This document shows, one piece after another, positions 47,995-60,057 of a stretch of DNA of 64,000 nucleotides. The DNA is taken from NCBI GenBank assembly GCA_902805475.1, contig CADCSX010000006.1:2542001-2606000 (forward strand), read 5' to 3'. A model generated the notes under the pieces. The model was not told where the DNA came from. It did not search any database and saw only the letters and a program-made list of their open reading frames with translations. Source of the DNA: Entonaema liquescens. Lineage: Eukaryota; Ascomycota; Sordariomycetes; Xylariales; Xylariaceae. The position numbers and the translations under genes are program-made. The number at the start of each line of letters is the position of its first letter. The first letter of the stretch is position 1.

Positions 47995-48714
47995 ATGGCT
48001 CCCTTCGGCAAGATTTACTCCTACCCCGGAAACTTCCGTGCTGAGCGGGTAAGTTCTTTTTATGATGTCTAAGTCAGATCTATCAAAGTCTAACCTTTTT
48101 CGCAGGCTCAAGTTGTGGCCGCTCTCAATGGCCTCGAAGTTCCCCTAGCTGAGAATTTCAAGTTCAATGTGGACAACAAGACACCCGAATTCCTGGCCAA
48201 GTTCCCCATGGGAAAGGTGCCAGCTCTCGAGTGCGCTGATGGTTTCTGCGTTGCCGAGGGCGGTGCCATCCCCTATCACATCGCGCGCTCGGGACCCAAG
48301 AAGGATCAACTACTCGGTGCCGACATCAAGACCCAGTCCCGTATCGACCAGTGGGTTTTCTTCGCCGAGAGCGAGCTTGTCGAGAATGTCCTTCCGCCTG
48401 CCATCATGGCGTTTTTCAAGTTAGTGCCTCAGGACGACACGCGCTATGACAGATGTGCCGCAAGCGTCGAGCGCGCTCTTAAGCGCATAGAGCTCGCCCT
48501 CAAGGATGGCCAGAAGTTCCTCGTTGGCGACAACGTCACCCTAGCCGATGTCATGGTGGCAGGCCCTCTGTTCTTTGGCTCCAAGTTCCTCATCGACGCC
48601 GAAATGCGTAAGGACGTCCCCAACGTCGTTGCTTGGGCGCAGCGACTAGCAGCTCTTCCCGAGTTCAAGGCCTTAGGCGAGTTCAACTTGTTGGAGACTC
48701 GCGTTAAGGCGTGA
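47995..48714 (+). CDS. Glutathione S-transferase-like protein, eEF1B-gamma type
   Basis: Exons 47995-48048 and 48106-48714 give 220 residues. The start is MAPFGKIYSYPGNFRAER, with the 57-base intron (donor GTAAGT, acceptor TCGCAG) right after it, and the frame then runs into AQVVAALNGLEVPL. The thioredoxin-fold half shows FKFNVDNKTPEFLAKFPMGK and VPALECADGF, followed by EGGAIPYHIA. The helical half has RIDQWVFFAESELVENVLPP and FLVGDNVTLADVMVAGPL, the usual N-cap box region of GSTs. Sequence and length match the GST domain of translation elongation factor 1-gamma, but its C-terminal EF1G domain is missing. This is therefore a stand-alone fungal GST rather than the elongation factor. It is probably cytosolic, acting on electrophiles or peroxides (inference). 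Confidence 0.93.
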
Positions 48715-49372
48715 AGAAGCTTTTAGGATAGCGGGGGTATCTCCACTGTTACGAAGATATGAATATATGGGCATCACGAAAAGCTTTAGGAAGCACTAAA
48801 ATATTAACGAAGACGGATTCGGCTAAAGCCGGAAGGTCTAACAGTGTCGCAGCATAGCATATTTTATGTCTATTGTTCGAACTGTAATTCGGAGGTGGGA
48901 AGTATCGGTAATTAACACGATAGTTTCAAATCATCATACGAATACGAATACAATTATTTCGGCCCATAAATCTATCTCTCAGACTATTTCAGTCCTTGTC
49001 ACATCTTGCGTGCTCTAAATATTTATGTGTAGAGGTATATATATATCGCCTATCAGTGTAAAATATCTAACCTTGTAGCAATACGCTTACAACTCTAAGC
49101 TAATAGCTAATAGTTGAATATCAATTGCCCAAAGGGGATCCATCCCCCTAGGCTCAAGTCTGGAACAGTAGCGCCTAAGAGGTACCTATGGATGTAACCA
49201 AGATCACAACACAACTATGGGGTGCTGGTTGTTCGCGAGGTGTATATAAAGATAGATGATCCTCGTCGTTGCGCTTCATCATTCCGAGCTTACCAATTCA
49301 CGCCCTTTCATATACTATCAGCCATTCCAGTCGAGTATAAGCGAATCAGCAAGACGCAGACCCACCGGGAGG
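48715..49372. other. Intergenic
   Basis: 3' flank of the GST gene and promoter of the dehydrogenase gene. The frame is open from ATG 49256, but that start gives an unconserved leader and is not preferred. Confidence 0.5.
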
Positions 49373-50647
49373 ATGACGACAGTAGTAAAATACTACGCAG
49401 CGGGAATATCAGCTAGGTGCGCCCTCCCGTCTACAAGCCGCCGCCGGACTCCGGTCCCGCAAAGTATATTACGGCCCGGACCCGCGACGCTTCAGAGACG
49501 ATTCATATGTTTCAAATCTTCCAAATTTCCATGTATAATCCAAACTAGGAAAATTTCTAGTGTACGAGGAAGCAGTCCAGCAAGCAAAAACACAGCAACA
49601 TCAACAATACCGAGCGGCAGTCAACAAAAATTGAAAGGTGATATGGCACAAAACACAAACACTCATCTCATTGTTGTCGCACTGGAAGCTTCAATTGTTC
49701 CAGTCCCGGCGCTAGATCTGCCTACTCCATATACATACGAGCTCCGAGAGTACGGCAGGACACGTCCAGAAGAAGTAGCCGAAAGGATAAAAGATGCCGA
49801 CATAGTTATCGTGACGATTGTCCAGATCCGGGCCGACGTCCTGCGGCCCGGGATGACCCCACGTCTGAAAATGGTGGCTGTGGTAGCATCCGGGACCGAC
49901 TGTGTGGATCTCGCAGCATGCAGGGCCCGGGGTATCGCCGTTAGCAACACGCCGCATTGTAACACCGTCTCTGTCGCGGAACATGTTGTTGCGCTGTACT
50001 TTGCCGCGCGGAGGTCGGTGGCGCTTTCACATACGATGGTCCAGTCGGGACAGTGGAGAAAGGGGATGCTACATAACACTCTTAATAGCCCGGATGGGAG
50101 GGCACCGAGGACCTGCCGGGACGAAACTCTTGGGATCATCGGTTATGGTGCCGTGGGGAGGGTGCTCGAGTCTACTGCGAAAAGCCTGGGTATGAAAGTC
50201 TTGATATCCGGACGGAAAGGCGACTCGACGGCGCCGGAGGGCCGCACCGCATTCGACACACTGATCCGCGAAAGCTCAGTTATCGTGCTGTGTCTGCCGC
50301 GGGTTCCGGAGACGATGAACCTGATATCTGACGCTGAGCTAGATGCGATGAAGCCCTACACAGTTATAGTTAATGTTTCTCGAGGAGGAATAGTGGACGA
50401 AAAGACACTGGTGGCGGCGCTAAAGTCGAGAAAGATTGCTGGTTATGGCACAGATGTCTATGAACAAGAACCTGCAAATCCCGATAATAGTCTTCTGGTG
50501 GGACCCGACGCCGCTGGTCTCAACATAGTTACTACGCCGCATGTTGCTTGGTGCGCGAGTGACACTATTGCAAATTACAATAGAGCGTTAAAGGAAAACA
50601 TTGCTGGGTGGCTTACATCAGGCCAACCAAAATATCCTGTCGTATAA
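49373..50647 (+). CDS. D-isomer-specific 2-hydroxyacid dehydrogenase
   Basis: Single exon, 424 residues from ATG 49373. A second ATG at 49643 (AAGGTGATATGGCA) starts directly before the enzyme domain and would give 334 residues, the usual length. The enzyme reduces a 2-keto acid (glyoxylate or hydroxypyruvate type) with NAD(P)H. The nucleotide site is LGIIGYGAVGRVLE, the catalytic Arg lies in VNVSRGGIVDE, the Glu in DVYEQEP and the His in TTPHVAW. The leader between the two ATGs is rich in Arg, Ser and Thr and nearly free of acids in its first 60 residues (for example CALPSTSRRRTPVP), which looks like a mitochondrial presequence. Which start is used is not decided by the sequence. No damage is seen. 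Confidence 0.9.
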   Translation: MTTVVKYYAAGISARCALPSTSRRRTPVPQSILRPGPATLQRRFICFKSSKFPCIIQTRKISSVRGSSPASKNTATSTIPSGSQQKLKGDMAQNTNTHLIVVALEASIVPVPALDLPTPYTYELREYGRTRPEEVAERIKDADIVIVTIVQIRADVLRPGMTPRLKMVAVVASGTDCVDLAACRARGIAVSNTPHCNTVSVAEHVVALYFAARRSVALSHTMVQSGQWRKGMLHNTLNSPDGRAPRTCRDETLGIIGYGAVGRVLESTAKSLGMKVLISGRKGDSTAPEGRTAFDTLIRESSVIVLCLPRVPETMNLISDAELDAMKPYTVIVNVSRGGIVDEKTLVAALKSRKIAGYGTDVYEQEPANPDNSLLVGPDAAGLNIVTTPHVAWCASDTIANYNRALKENIAGWLTSGQPKYPVV

Positions 50648-52523
50648 GAGTTATAGTTATAGGCTATTAGATATTTAGATCAGCATGTTGCATCATAGAT
50701 AGAGGGCTGATAATAAAATAGAGGGTGTGCATATTAATTACGCACTTGTTCCTTTGGTGTATTAAATAGCTGGGTTGGCCACAGGTGTGCGCAAGAGTTG
50801 CGATGATAATAAATGTAAATAAATACAAAAAAGGGTTGCAGGGCAACCTGGGGAAAAGGTACCTAAGAAAGTAAAGCTTATAAGGGATAATAAAACAGCA
50901 AACCATCACCCAGAATGGAATGTCCCAGTGGAGGCTGCGGCCTGAGAAACTGGTGCCACCCCATGACTTGACGGGTAGAAAAATCCAAAGGGGTTTTTCG
51001 TAAGGAGAGTTAAGAAGTCACGCCTCCCCAGCTTTTTTGACAGTTACCCAAAGGTCTACGGTTCAAGAGGCTGTTTTCTTTTCTTTTTTGCCTAATTTTT
51101 TTCTTTTACTAGCCAGCCACCCTTTCGCGGCGGCATGGTCCGTGATACTCACGCAGCTTGCCGCAGTAGCAGTTGCCATATCGCTCTTCAGGTAGTAGGC
51201 AGCATTTCTAGCCATACACAGTGTATTTATTTACTTCTAAATGATATAACTTAACTCGACATTTTCTTGTGTTTTTCTTTTTCTTTAATCGTCACCTTAC
51301 TTTTGTCGCCATCTGGCTGCCTTGACTTAACTTCGACTTCTGCCAAATAGAATCCTAAAATCAAAATGAGAGATAACAGAGCTCTGGAATAGTTGCATTA
51401 GAAAAGATTGTCTCTTAACTTCTATACGAGTCCTATAATTATTTGACTAAGATCCTTCACTAATAGACCATTATAATCCCAAGGCTACTTAAAGCTTCTA
51501 CTTTGCCAATCCTTATTACCTACCTAGATACTTGATATATATTTGTTTGGTAGCAGTTGTTCGAGCTGTATTTCGTCGAGGAGATTCACACGCCCAAACT
51601 GCTTACAACAGTTTGTACACCTGAAAAGGAAATTTTACAGAGTCTGCATGGAGCTTTTTAAGTAGAATACTTACATCTTTCTACTAATAAGCGAATATTG
51701 AAATCGGCGACAGTTTGTGCAATAGTACCTTGTAACATCAAATAACTAATGCGTTGTTTTTCGGGTTTTGGGTTCTTGTCTAGAACTAACATGGGTTGCT
51801 TGTACGAAGATTCTGGTGAGTTGATAAGGCCAAGATGGTAAAGATGTCGTCGTATACCATATATCAGGTGAGACTAGGTCCGTAAATTTTGATATTCACG
51901 TCATAGTAATTTAGCCAAGCTTACGAGACAAGTGACTGGGTGCGTGAGCTAGCGAGTAATCCTCTTATTTCCTTTTCTTTTCCTCTTGTTTCTCTATTCT
52001 GTATTTTAATTTCTCAAATTGATACTGTTATTCAGAGGGGAACCCGTTCGACATCGAATCTGATACTTTTCAAAATCGGTAATGACGAAGCTATCTAATA
52101 TGCCGAGTCGATATAGCTATGAGACTTGCGTCATCCTACCAAGCAGGGGGTTTTGACCCGACTACCTGCTCCGGGTCCACTCAGCCCAACGATAGCTTGG
52201 CAATGGGACGCGCAATTTCCACATAGCTTCTAGGTCAGGATCGCGGGTCCGTTCACCACGTTTCCCGGCGACAACCCATGTGGATAATAGTCGATCTCTA
52301 GTTTCTTTTATTACCCGAATCGGATGATGCGTGGGGGAAGCAGTAGCCGGCTGTGGTTCTGAATACGAGGCCATGGCTTTCTTTCCCCTGGTTTTGGTGG
52401 ATAGGGGCGAGTCCCGAAAGACATGGAAAAGTAATAAAAGCTCTAGAACACACCTTAACTAGTTCATCTGCAAGGCTTCTTTTCACACCCCTACGGTATA
52501 AGCCATCGACCTGACGAGACAAT
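50648..52523. other. Long intergenic region
   Basis: AT-rich. A small ATG-led frame at about 51813 (MGCLYEDSG, then a GTGAGT) is too short to call. The last 200 bases are the subtilase promoter. No RNA gene is seen. Confidence 0.5.
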
Positions 52524-53917
52524 ATGCCACGCTTAGCAACGTTAGCCTTGGGCATTTTCGGACTCGCTGTCCCGGCGTTTGCTGGGCTACTCGACATCTT
52601 GAACCTAAAAGATGGCGACGAAGTGCCCGGCAAATACATCGTGAGCCTCAAGCCGAACATAGACATTGGGGTCCACCTAAATTGGGTACACAATGTGCAT
52701 AAGCGAAGCGTTTCTCGTCGCGGTGCTGTTGGTTTGGAGAAGATGTTTGGGTTTGAAGGTTTCAACGGGTATGCGGGCGAATTCTCGGACGAGGTCATCT
52801 CACTGATCATGGCTAATGATAATGTAATGCTCTGCTCCCAACCCCATAGTAACGCGGAACACTGCTAACTAACTCTGATAGGTCCTGGCTGTAGAACCCG
52901 ACAGAGTCGCGCGTCTGGCGTCCGTAACACAGAACGATGCGCCGTGGGGTCTTTCAAGCTTGGCCTCGCGGTCGCAACTTGCGAATAGCAATACACGGGG
53001 CCACAGATATTGTTACGATGAGAGTGCAGGGGATGGGACGCATGCCTACGTACTCGACTCCGGCGTCTTAACGAATAACAGCGAGTTTGGAGGCCGCGCT
53101 ATTAAGGGTTACAATAGCTGGGCCGATTCCGAGTCCTTCGACGACCACTTCGGCCATGGAACTCATGTTGCTGGCACTATCGCTTCTAACACGTATGGCG
53201 TGGCAAAGAAGGCAACTATTGTTGACGTTAAGGTCGTTAAAGGAGAGGTAAGTTGGATTTTCGTTTTGCCATTGTTGGACATTATATTCTTATGCTAACT
53301 GAAATTCAGGGCTACTCGACAGTCGCGCACGTTCTCGACGGGATAAACTGGGCCGTGCACAATATCACCTCGACGCCGGGACGAGCGGGCAAGTCTGTCA
53401 TCAACATGAGTTTAAGTAAGTGCTCACTTTATAATACCTTTCCCTATCTATCATATCTAACAGCGGCCTAGCGTTCAAAAAATCAGCAGCCCTCAACAGT
53501 GCTGTCAACGCTGCCTCCTTTCTGGGCGTCATGTCGGTAGTTGCTGCGGGTAACGACGGCATCGATGCCTCAACACGCTCACCTGCTTCAGCTAAATCCG
53601 CCTTGACGGTAGGCGCCGTCGACTGGAATCGGACGCGCGCTTCGTGGAGCAACTTCGGCCGTGACGTTGATGTATTCGCGCCTGGTGCCGATGTGGCCTC
53701 TTTGTGGAACGTAGAGGGCGCCGAGACCCTCAGTTCTGGTACCTCGATGGCGTCGCCGCACGTCGCGGGGCTTGTGCTGTACCTTAAGGCGCTCGAAACG
53801 GGTCTAGACTGGCCTGCCAAGACGGTTGCCCGCGTAAAGGAGTTGGCTACCGCGGACGTCGTCAGTGACGCGGGGAGTGGCAGCTCTAATTTATTGGCTT
53901 ATAACGGCATTGTGTGA
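52524..53917 (+). CDS. Secreted subtilisin-like serine protease (S8A, proteinase K type)
   Basis: Exons 52524-52823, 52882-53247, 53310-53415 and 53487-53917 give 400 residues, typical of the family. A signal peptide (MPRLATLALGIFGLAVPAFA) leads to an I9 propeptide (PGKYIVSLKPNID to LAVEPDR), then the mature protease. The catalytic triad is visible: Asp about 159 in AYVLDSGV, His about 192 in FGHGTHVAGT, Ser about 344 in SSGTSMASPHVAG. The oxyanion Asn about 280 is in VAAGNDG. It would be an extracellular broad-specificity protease for nutrient uptake. The last join is the least sure. The acceptor AATCAG keeps frame but omits SGLAFKKSA, whereas the earlier acceptor CTAACAG would include it but needs one more base at the donor. 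No C-terminal domain follows. Confidence 0.92.
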
Positions 53918-54636
53918 TGAGATGTTATATAATGCCAGTTTTATGGGAATAATGGACTACGTTCTGCATACGTGCTTAAAATAGATTACACGGATAGGGG
54001 AATTGTGTAGTTGGTACCTGTAATTTATATGTACTAATACGTTAAGCATTTCAACATAATCTTTCCGGCACTTCGGAATCACCTTCATGTGATAAGTTGA
54101 TCAACTTCATTGGAAAGTACCTAGCTTTTAATTTCTTGTTAGGTAGGATATGGTCAACCCATTACAAACTAGGCATTCGCAATGTACACATCACAATCTT
54201 CATTAACATTAGACTGTTCTTCACTAGTATCAACAAGGGCGTACAGTATGTGGGCTACTCAATCGAGTATGAAAAGTTTTGGTAATCGGTATCATCCTAA
54301 TCCTAGTGTAGGCACCGTAGCCTCGATGCCGGAGATGTAACCCTGTGTAAGGAAAAACAATCGTACATGCAAATCTCAGACCCCCGTACCTCAGCAAGAA
54401 CTTTTCTGGTCCGTTCCATGCCCCCGCCAATCAAAACGAGGGAGTAAGCGATACCCCCAAGAGCTCATTAGAGTAGAGAAAGTCTCATGATCAACTTCGC
54501 GGAAAAAGAAAAGGTGGCATGGTCATTGTCGTCACCTGTGTTAGCAGTACTTTGAATTTAGTAGTACTGTTGGATCTAACCCGAAGCCCCTTAAAAAGGT
54601 TCTAGGGTATCTGCGATTCGGCGGTTAACATGATGC
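53918..54636. other. Intergenic, convergent 3' flanks
   Basis: AT-rich; no gene recognised. Confidence 0.5.
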
Positions 54637-57600
54637 CTAGTGGTAATTGCCGCCCCAACCACCTTGCTGTTGCCGCCCGCCATAGTAGTTGCCGAAACCC
54701 TGGTTACCTCCGTAACCTCCTCCATAGGGGCCGTTGCCGTGTCCTTGGCCAGCAGTGCCTCCGAGACCGTAAGCGCTCCCTGCGGATTGGTTCCCGTGCA
54801 AGCCGTGACTTAGATGGCTAGGATAGCCCCCGTATCCGCCCATACCTTGCTGAGCTGACTGGGGAGGGGGAAGGCCGGACCCTGCAGCAGTGTTTGTAGC
54901 AGAACCCGGTCGTGCAGCGGCGCTGAGGGAAGGGCTTGGCCCACCAGCTGCCTTCGAGTCGCCGTAAGGTTTCAGGTCGTCATTTACGGGGCCGGTACTG
55001 GAACCGGGTGCGTTCGGGGCGTTGAAAGACTGCCCAGCTTGGGAAGGATAGCCTGAGCCACGTGCAAACGTGTCATGCATGCCACCGAACCCGCTGCCAC
55101 CAAGACCGCCAGGCGCGCCGGTTTGGGTGGAGCCTGCTCGGCCATAGTTGTCGATACCAGAAGCTATCGCGCTGTCGCGGCCACCGAGAGAGGACTGACC
55201 AAAGCCACTTGTTGCAGGAGAAGAGGCATGGTCGTAAGGGCCCTGTGGGGAAATCCCATACTGATGGGGTTGTCCATAAAGCCCCCCTTTACCGTATGGG
55301 CCGCCGTATGCTCCCTGTCCATAGGCACCGCCATACTGGCTCATGTATTGGGCGTAGTACGGGCTCGAGAAGTATGGGTGCGAATAAGGATACTGGTTGG
55401 TATGCGGCTGCTGGTGTAGGTTAGATTGAGGCTGGGTAGCTTGACTTGAAGCCTGCTGACCGCCCTGGCCGATCGGGTTCGGAGTATTATGACCGCTATT
55501 GTGAGATTCGGTAGAAGCAGCAGCCCCGTATCTAGTCTGTTGAGCGCCACTCTGCGGATACTGACTTAGATTATCAGTCTGACCAGCGTTGTAGCTGCCA
55601 AACCCACGGTTCGGAGCATTTGAAGTCTCATGGTGGCTTTGGCCAGCATGTTGCTGCCCATATTGCTGCTGACCGTAATAATTATTGTAGCTACTACGAA
55701 GCTGCGGGTCGTTTGAATAGGGTGGATAGTCGCTGGGCGCAGAGCTGAAGGCGCCGCTAGTCTGTGGTCCTGACGCCTGGGTGGTAGGCGTTGGGAAGTT
55801 ATCGAGGCTGGCTGAGGTCGTAGCGGTTTGCTGGCTGAAGGTGTCAAATGGCTTCTGCGGGAAGCCAGCCGGTTCCTGCGCGTTGGCTTGACCATAGCGT
55901 CCGAATTGTTGGTTGCTCGAGGGCGCTTGGGGCGCTGCAAGAAGATTAGTAGGGTGACTGACTTGGGGATACTGCGACATACGCTGAGCTGTTATGGCAG
56001 CGGGACCAGTTGGTGGGGCTACAGGCGTCGCTAGACGACGGTTAGTGTACTGTTTCTTCTGAGAACGGTGAAAGGGTGCTGTACCAGTTGCGCTAGGTGC
56101 CGAGGGTAGAGAAGTGGCAGGCTTCTGAGTAGCTGCAAATGCATCGGGTACTGCTGCAGGTTGAGATGCCGGAGGTAACGAGGCACGGGGGACAGCGACC
56201 GGAGATTCGGGTGGCGGCTGAGTCCTAGTCTCGGGGTCTTCACGGTCACCATCAATGTCATCTTCGATTCCGTTCAAGCTGAAAGCACCGAATTGTACAG
56301 CAGTGCGGTCAACTTCACGGTTTCCAGGCATTCGAACTGCTTCTTCCTGTTCGAGAAGCCGCTTTTGATAACTAGGCATACGGGGGCAGGACGCTCGGTC
56401 GCTTTGTGTGCAGTCGTCGCGAAACCACTGGCAGCGGGACGAGTAGTCTGGTGTTGTGCTTGGGAGGCTGAGAGGGAGTCGCTGTAGCACTGTGCTGAGG
56501 TTGTCTGGGATCCCAGGAATCCGCAGCTGTGCTAGCAGCTGTAGCAGTTGCGGGGGTTGTGACTCGTCGGGTAGCTGCTCAAGATTGACTCGGGTTAAAT
56601 CGTCTTCGGGAGGAGGCAGTGCAACTTCGGGCTCGACAACCTTAGGCGTCTCTGCAGGGGCAGGTTGTTCGGCGGCTTCTTTCGGAGCTTCCTCAGGTGC
56701 AGGCTGTGCTTCGGACTCGGGAGCGGCAGTAACAGGTTCGGCGGGTGGAAGAGGTTCCAATACCTCGGCAGGCTTTGGCGCAGGGGCTTCCTTCGGCTTC
56801 GGGGCTGGTTTCGGGGCGGTGGACTGGCGTAGCATGCTAGCCCAAGTTTTCTGTGTACCTTGTGGAATAACGCTGGGTTTGGCAGGGGCTGAATCAATAG
56901 TAGGGGCGGCGGGGTTAGGAGTAGTGGTAGCTTCGGTAGTAGAATCAGTTGTGCCCCAGGCTGAGGCGCCATGATCATTGGTAGTAGTTTCTTCAGTGGT
57001 AGTATTGGTGTTTCCCCACCCAGATGATTCTTCAGTCGGGACGGAGAGTTGGTTCTCCTTCGCCCGGTGACCATTCGTAGTAACGTTAGATGTTGCTCGA
57101 CCTCTGCCACTTCCTCGACCTCGCTCGTTGCCACGACCACGACCACCGCGTACACCATCCGTACGACCGCCACGGACTGGTCTACTATTACCGGACGATT
57201 CGGCGAGGCCAGCTGAGGCAGAAGTATCCTTCGGCTTAGGACGGGTAGCGGTCTTCTTTTGCTTTGATACTTCACCCCACTGAGAGATGGTACCTATAAG
57301 TGATGGTGTATTAGCAAAGTGAAACAGTGGAAGGGAGAGGGTGGCAAATAGTTAGAGAAGTATACCTTCAGCAATCCGTGTAGCGGCGACTTCAACGTCA
57401 CCGTCGGTTTCCTTTAGGGCGTAGAGAATATCGGCATCCGACCAAGTAGGGAAGAGCTCTTTAATGGTGTCGAGCTTTCCGCCATACTGCTTCCTGAGTT
57501 GACTAACATCACCGTCGTCATCGAAGGCAGTCGCATCTGCAATCGTCAACTTGTCACCATTACTTCGTCTGTTTGAAGAACCACGGTTGGCGAAACCACC

Positions 57601-57669
57601 TCTGCCACCGCGGCCACCACCTCTACCGCGAGAGGATGGTGCCTGTGATCGAGCCTGAACCTCAGCCAT
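54637..57669 (-). CDS. DEF1: RNA polymerase II degradation factor Def1, with three compensating frame slips
   Basis: Exons 57366-57669 and 54637-57293 give 986 residues as read. Def1 carries a CUE ubiquitin-binding domain and a Gln/Gly/Tyr-rich tail and promotes ubiquitylation and removal of stalled RNA polymerase II. An RGG-rich start (SSRGRGGGRGGRGGFANRG) is followed by the CUE domain (residues about 53-100: LDTIKELFPTWSDADILYALK). Further on are the conserved TQKTWASMLRQ, an Ala/Pro/Glu-rich stretch, QKRLLEQEEAVRMPGNREVD with QFGAFSLNG, and a Gln/Tyr/Gly-rich end. The 72-base intron splits a Gly codon. Between about 56371 and 56562 the open frame encodes unlike sequence (LLQLLAQLRIPGIPD), while neighbouring frames give family-like text (ATATAASTAADSWDPRQPQ, then TTRPAASGFATTAHKATERP). 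Three missing bases would explain this and leave the overall frame intact. Confidence 0.92.
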
Positions 57670-60057
57670 CTCTTAAAGACTTTAGGTTAGGCAATATGGA
57701 ATGTGAATAGAATGATTTCCCTTCTTAGAAGGGGGTTTCAACGATAGCAGACAAATCGGCGATAACACCAGTATGGTGGGCGTTGTTGAGATGTGGAATG
57801 GTGGAGAAGTGGTTGTGAGGTTGTAAAGGTTGCAAGGTTGTAAAGTTGTAGGTTGAATGACAAGAATTGATTTTGGGTGGGTTGGAAGAGTGTAAGAAGT
57901 TGGGGGGGCGCGTGGCACTGTACTGTGTATGCGATTCGACGCAGGTGAGGCTGACAAAATGTGCGACGTGTCAATAACGCGACGGTAGGCGAATTGGCCA
58001 ATTGTCTTCAGACAATGGCAATCGGGGTTGAAGTAAGAGAAGCTTCAGTGCGAGAGGGATGTTTAGATATTTGCTTTGTGTGTTGTAGTACGTGCGTGCG
58101 TGTGTGAGAAGGCAATCCAGAGCTTGCAGCGAAAAAGGGAAGTGGACTGGATCTGAAGGCTTTTTCGGCTGTTGGATTATCTAATAGTCCTGGCCTATCT
58201 CACGTAGGTTACCACTTGTACCACCTTGGTTTGTTCAGGCATATTCAGGCATAATCAGGTAGGTTAAGTACATTACGGGTACAAAAATACATAGGTAGCT
58301 ACACACATGTCTCCACCTTTACTGTGCGTACTCTAGTACCTGGCAGTCAGTAGAAAATATGACCTCAGGCCGGATTGGTGCAGGTAGCCTTCCTTATTCC
58401 GCCTGACTTGACTTGGGTAGGGACCAAGCCCCATAATACCGAACTTATTCTATTTCATGATTGGACAACCATGTAGGTGGGACCTTTAATTGGCACGTGC
58501 GAGTCAGTACCTACATATCGGGGTACTTAAGTATCCTTGCTAACAAAATACGTACAATACGGGGAAGCTTGACTTCAATTTGAGACATTAACTGGGGGGA
58601 AAAGTCCTAAGTCGCTCGGGTAAGTAACTGCCTTACATACCTAGGTATAACACAGTAGGTAAGATCTATCCCGCTGCATGCTTCATACACTTGTACGTAC
58701 CTCTCTAGGATCGACTACCTAGGTACATATTCCAATTCGATTCAACATACATATATTTAATGGTATGGAATGAGTTGCACATGGGCATATGCAGCTTCGC
58801 GTACCTATGCTACATGAACTTTGAACTTCTTCAATTTTTAGGCATTCACCACCTATATCTATATCTAACCCTAGCTTCCACGCGGATACATACCAGACTT
58901 TTAAAACCCGGATGTGCTCATACCAATCTTACCTTAAGTCAGGTAGTTAAAACAAATATCAAACTAGCTAACAGAATAGATATCATCCTAGATCCAGTTT
59001 CCATTTCTACCGTGTAACTAGGTAGTTGAATTATACCTATGCATATACTTTACTAGTGAGCGCTATGATATGCAGTACGTGTATAAGTTCCTAATTTCCT
59101 TGATTTACCGTAGGGCTGAGGAGATGTGCTCAATGTCGTCACAGCCTTTAATCCTCTTATTTAATTTAGCAGTTACCCTCGTAGATAAACTGATGATATT
59201 ATCCGGAGTAGGTATTACTTGGTTACACATTTCAAGCCACGGCGTCGTTTGTGTCGTTTGTGTCGTGCAGTTTAGTGCGGTGTAACCATTCCCTGACTCA
59301 GTCGCATATTTGGTTCATCATTTGACTTCTTCGGATCATATTGCCGCTTGCGTTATCTAGCATGGCATGACGAGACTAAGCAAAAACATCCAATGCTTTA
59401 TCGTGGCATGACAATATGATCAGCTTGTAGAAATTACGTGCTCAGCACTTTATCGTATTATCTCATTGGACAGATAAGTTAGACACCTTACCTTCGATTT
59501 CCAAAAGAAAAAAGAGTACAGAATATAAATTCAGGACGATAGGTATAGTCAAATTTGTTTATATACTTCGATCCCTTAGCGAGAAAAGGTACCTACCTAG
59601 GTATCTACATAGGTAGATACTTGGACTACTTCGGTACATGCAGTCTGGAAGGTCCATAATTGAATTAAGATCTGTCGCGAAATCCTCCATAAGATTCAAT
59701 AGATCCAAAACCCGGCTGGAATTACATAAGTACATCGGTACATTGACTTACATTGATAACCGTACCTGAGTCATATTATGTAAGCACTAGGCGGGGAAGC
59801 TAGAAACCAATTAACTTCCAACTTAACTTATCGAACCATCAATTCCGCCTATCGCAACCTTCCCGCTCAAAAGTGACGATGTCGACTAAGTTACCCGTAC
59901 GGAAAAGTTGACGTATTTGAAAACGATATATCCGAACTATTCTTACTTACATGATAATATAGAGGATCATGTTTGAAGCCCAGATGTATATAAGATACTG
60001 GATCTAAGCTATTCATCGTCACTGTCACAAAAGTCACAAAGGTCACAAAAGCTCAAG
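57670..60057. other. Long divergent intergenic region
   Basis: DEF1 promoter side (GA/GT-rich, with a GTGCGTGCGTGTGTG run at about 58089-58105), then AT-rich sequence with many TACCTA/TAGGTA motifs up to the next gene. Short ORFs at 58760 and 59070 are not supported. Just before 60058, three near-copies of GTCACAAA(A/G) lie in tandem (about 60025-60051). Confidence 0.5.

Noticed and set aside
56456..56974. Ser/Gly/Ala-rich plus-strand frame opposite DEF1
   Set aside because: Antisense of the Ala/Pro/Glu-rich DEF1 region; low complexity without independent signals.
56595..57275. Minus-strand second frame within DEF1
   Set aside because: Overlaps the true DEF1 frame; its Leu/Pro/Arg composition is an artefact of reading Ala/Pro/Glu codons out of frame.
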